Of a stretch of 25,403 nucleotides of DNA, positions 22,786-25,403 are shown one piece after another (position 1 is the stretch's first letter; the number at the start of each line of letters is the position of its first letter). The stretch spans positions 1-25,403 of IMG/VR virus record IMGVR_UViG_3300028844_002793; one strand, 5' to 3'. Source of the stretch: a virus. The notes below the pieces were generated by a model. That model ran no database searches. It saw only the letters and a program-made list of their open reading frames with translations, and was not told the DNA's origin. Both the position numbers and the translations under genes were made by a program.

Positions 22786-24139
22786 AAAACTTTTAGCTCA
22801 ATCAATGGCTACTAATTTAAGCGGTGGTTTCACTAAAGAGTTTCTTGCAAACTCTATTAAAGAAATATCTAAGAATGGAGTAACTAAAGAAACTTTAAAA
22901 ACTTTTATTAAAAAAGGAACAAAAGATTTAGGATTAAAACAATTTGCTAAAAGTAAAGCTATAGGAGTTGGAAAAGGCTTTGTTAGAGGTGCTTTGCCGG
23001 AAGGTGTTTCAGAGGGTATACAGTCTTTTATAGAGAATGTTGGAGAGATAGCTTACGATAACTTAAATAAGCACGATAAAACTTTTTATGGTACGGACAT
23101 AAAGAGTAAAGATTTTTGGAAAGGTGTAGGAGAGGAAGCTTTCTATGGTGCTATTATAGGTGGAGGTATGTCGGCTTCAACAAACCTACCGGGTAAAGTA
23201 AAACATGAAAGTGCTTATCATTATGTTAGGTCGTCTGTTGCTAGTGGAGATATGTCTAAAATAGATCAGATAAAAAACTTTAGTCAAAAAGCGGAAGCCT
23301 CTGGAGATATAACTGCAAAAGAAAGAGTTAATTTTGAGAGGACTATTGATGAGATGGTTGAACTTGAAAAAGATATTTGGCATAATGTTTCTGATTCTAA
23401 GGCTAGATATCAGAGTTACAATATGAACAAAACCAATAAAGATTTAGATGCTGTAATGTCTTCTGAAGTTTATGGTAAAATGAAAACATCAAACCCAGAG
23501 TCTACTCAGGAATTAACTGAGAAAATTAAGTCTGTAAGAGAAAAAATATCAAATGTAATTAGTTCTATATCTAAGACTAATTCTGTTCAAACGCTTTCTG
23601 ATGATTCAAGTTCTATTATAAATGAAATCGATGCTATAAATAAAGATTTGCCTGATAGTCAAAAGATAGATAAGATGGCTATACAAGAAGCTTTCAGAGA
23701 AGCTAGTAGCTTAAAGAATAAAGAGTTAAAAATAAAGAAAAAATTATTTAAAAAGCAACAACATTCAAAAGCTAAAGGAAAGAAAGTTAAAAACCCTATT
23801 AAGGAGGAAGATTTAAAAGAGGAAGAGAAAGCGTTTCAAAACTTACTGAGAAATAGTGTTGGTTTAAAGGAGCTTGTCTATTATGACAATAATGGCTCTA
23901 AAGTTACTAATGCTGCTATAGAGGGTATTAGAATTGTAGAAGATGTTGTAAGCACGTACAATGATGGTAAACGAACCGATAAACAGAAAAAATCTATAGA
24001 ACTTTTAGCTAAGACTCAATACGGAATGACTTTATCTGAATTAGAAGAACTCGTTGTAAATAAAGATGAGCTTTTAGAAAAGTATGAAAAAGAGGAGTTA
24101 GAGTCTGGAGACGAAATAGTTAAAGAACAAGAGGTTTAA
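22730..24139 (+). CDS. Second piece of the giant internal virion protein
   Basis: This piece has 469 residues if read from its first ATG, though it is probably not an independent gene, since its first residues complete a hydrophobic stretch begun in the upstream piece (GSGLASF then MQGLLVGLPVAMIEKLAF). It continues with Lys-rich helices, GVGKGFVRGALPEGVSEGIQSFIENVG (~79-105) and FYGAIIGGGMSASTN (~138-152), an arrangement of amphipathic and Gly-rich helices common near the N-terminus of very large ejection proteins and virion RNA polymerases. The remainder is charged, helical and low in aromatics. It ends at TAA 24137-24139, where the +1 frame continues in the same composition. The next gene has no start nearby, supporting a second break. 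Confidence 0.6.
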   Translation: MQGLLVGLPVAMIEKLAFEKLLAQSMATNLSGGFTKEFLANSIKEISKNGVTKETLKTFIKKGTKDLGLKQFAKSKAIGVGKGFVRGALPEGVSEGIQSFIENVGEIAYDNLNKHDKTFYGTDIKSKDFWKGVGEEAFYGAIIGGGMSASTNLPGKVKHESAYHYVRSSVASGDMSKIDQIKNFSQKAEASGDITAKERVNFERTIDEMVELEKDIWHNVSDSKARYQSYNMNKTNKDLDAVMSSEVYGKMKTSNPESTQELTEKIKSVREKISNVISSISKTNSVQTLSDDSSSIINEIDAINKDLPDSQKIDKMAIQEAFREASSLKNKELKIKKKLFKKQQHSKAKGKKVKNPIKEEDLKEEEKAFQNLLRNSVGLKELVYYDNNGSKVTNAAIEGIRIVEDVVSTYNDGKRTDKQKKSIELLAKTQYGMTLSELEELVVNKDELLEKYEKEELESGDEIVKEQEV

Positions 24140-25403
24140 AGAGGATTATGATGTAGACGTAGATAAACCTAAAGCTAAAAAGACAACAGTTAAGGGTAAG
24201 CCTAAGACAGTTGTTTCGGATGCAGTAAAACCATTTGTTAAATTAGCAGAAGATGAGGTAACTGATAAGGGCTTTGATATGATTCAGAAGAAGATAGATG
24301 ATAGTGATTTATCTCCCGAAGATAAGATTACTGCTACTGATGAACTTATTAAGCTAAGAGAAGATAAAGTTTCTAAGTCTATTGATGCTAAAGACAGCAC
24401 TACCGAAAGCACCAAAGAACCCGAAGACGTTGTTAGTGGAGAAAGAGTAGTAGAGGATAAGGAATCTAGCAAGGAAGACCCTTTGACTAAAAAATTAAAA
24501 GCTGATGAAATTAAAGAAATTTCTTCTATAGAGAAAGGTACTGATATGTTTGGAGCTGTAGAATATGCATCATCTAGCGGAATTTTCTCTGATAATTATG
24601 AAGATACTTTGTCTCAGGTCAAAAAAAAATATTCAGATAAAATAGCAAAATCGAAAGAAGAGATCACAAAAAAAGATATTAAAGAATTTAAAGATCTGCT
24701 TAATGCAGAAGAAAAAGTTGATTTAATAGAAGGTGGATATGCATTAGAAGTTCGTCCATACAGTGCTCTTGAAAACAGTAGAGAAGATGCTAAATCTGTT
24801 TTGTTTAAATTATTAGAATATTTTTCCGAAAATAAAAATGCTAAGAAATATTTTGAAGGCGGTATACTTAGGAATATAGAAGGCTCGTCTGTTTTTAGCT
24901 CAATTAATATATACAAAGATATATTAAAAGGTAGTGGTTATTATAATTCGGAATCTATAATAGATGGAGGAATATACACATCGTTGGAGGAGAAAATAAT
25001 AAGAGGTGTAATAAATGATAATAAAACGATTGATGAAATTTTATCTGCTTTAGAATCAACAACACAACAAACTAGTGAGGCTGAAGCTACGCCTACTTCT
25101 ATTGAAGTGAATAATAAAGGCGAGGTAAAAAAGAATTACGAAGTTGAAAATGCGACTACTCCTAAAGCAGAAGATACACGTACACAAGAACAAATAGACC
25201 AAGATGAATATGATGCGATAGCAGCATTACATGGTAAAGACCAAAGGGTTTCTCCAATAGAAAATACTAACGATGCTTTAGCTAGTCAAACGATTTCATC
25301 TAACCCTTACTTGTATAGTCAGATAAAGGCTTGGGCTAAGAAAGTGTTTCCTAATCTATCTATCGAAGAGGTAAATGATTTAGGAAAGAAGTATGGTGCT
25401 GAT
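24138..25403 (+). CDS. Third piece of the giant protein, cut by the window edge
   Basis: The frame is open for 422 codons to the last base with no stop, so the gene is partial. There is no ATG, GTG or TTG for the first 47 codons (first ATG 24279), although coding-like charged sequence (KEDYDVDVDKPKAKKT) begins immediately, so an independent start is unlikely. The region is Lys/Glu/Asp-rich with disordered segments (DSTTESTKEPEDVVSG) and short folded parts (YALEVRPYSALENSREDAK, NPYLYSQIKAWAKKVFPNLS near the right edge). No catalytic motif is seen here. In crAss-like and N4-like phages a protein of this size and place can be a virion RNA polymerase or an ejection protein; the window ends before any diagnostic motif. 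Confidence 0.55.

Noticed and set aside
1-25403. CRISPR array, tRNA, insertion sequence or integrase
   Set aside because: I saw no spaced direct repeats, no tRNA-like fold in the intergenic gaps, and no transposase or integrase motif in any frame.

Overview
This window reads as part of the genome of a tailed, podovirus-type bacteriophage of a Bacteroidota host, most likely a flavobacterium. The DNA is AT-rich and the standard genetic code works throughout. Start codons follow A-rich leaders rather than Shine-Dalgarno sequences. One exported protein ends its signal peptide in the C-Q-A-Q style common in flavobacteria, and the best promoter match is the Bacteroidota -7 element TAnnTTTG. Gene order (small packaging-type protein, large terminase, portal, acidic scaffold-like protein, major capsid protein, connector/ring proteins, a ~1,400-residue tail protein, Gly/Ala-rich internal proteins, then a very large protein) matches the virion module of crAss-like phages (Crassvirales) and related Bacteroidota podoviruses. 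That placement is inference from order and motifs; no database search was run.

Layout. Bases 1-332 hold no supported gene but contain a cluster of nested inverted repeats, part of which looks like the terminator of a leftward transcript. Bases 333-1536 are a small leftward group of genes: two unknown overlapping genes, an exported staphylococcal-nuclease-fold protein and an unknown 85-residue protein. Bases 1543-1595 form a divergent intergenic region. From 1596 to the right edge everything is on the + strand and tightly packed, often with TAATG stop-start overlaps.

The + strand runs as packaging (1596-4393: two small unknown genes, a putative small-terminase-type protein, TerL), head (portal, scaffold-like, major capsid protein, a conserved unknown, a first connector, a Rho-N/SAP-like small protein, a beta-rich putative decoration protein), a strong candidate terminator (11421-11450), neck and tail (11465-18131: connectors plus a muzzle/stabilisation-like protein), and internal or ejected proteins (18133 to the end). 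The last gene appears to be one giant protein, cut by two +1 reading-frame breaks (about 22721-22785 and 24120-24139) and by the window edge.

The most unusual points are the two same-direction frame breaks in the giant protein, the nested and mutually competing inverted repeats at 92-192, a 38-residue very basic peptide gene overlapped into the packaging operon, a perfect 16-bp palindrome over the portal start codon, an exact 11-bp tandem repeat abutting the capsid start codon, and a beta-type module shared by two otherwise different virion proteins.
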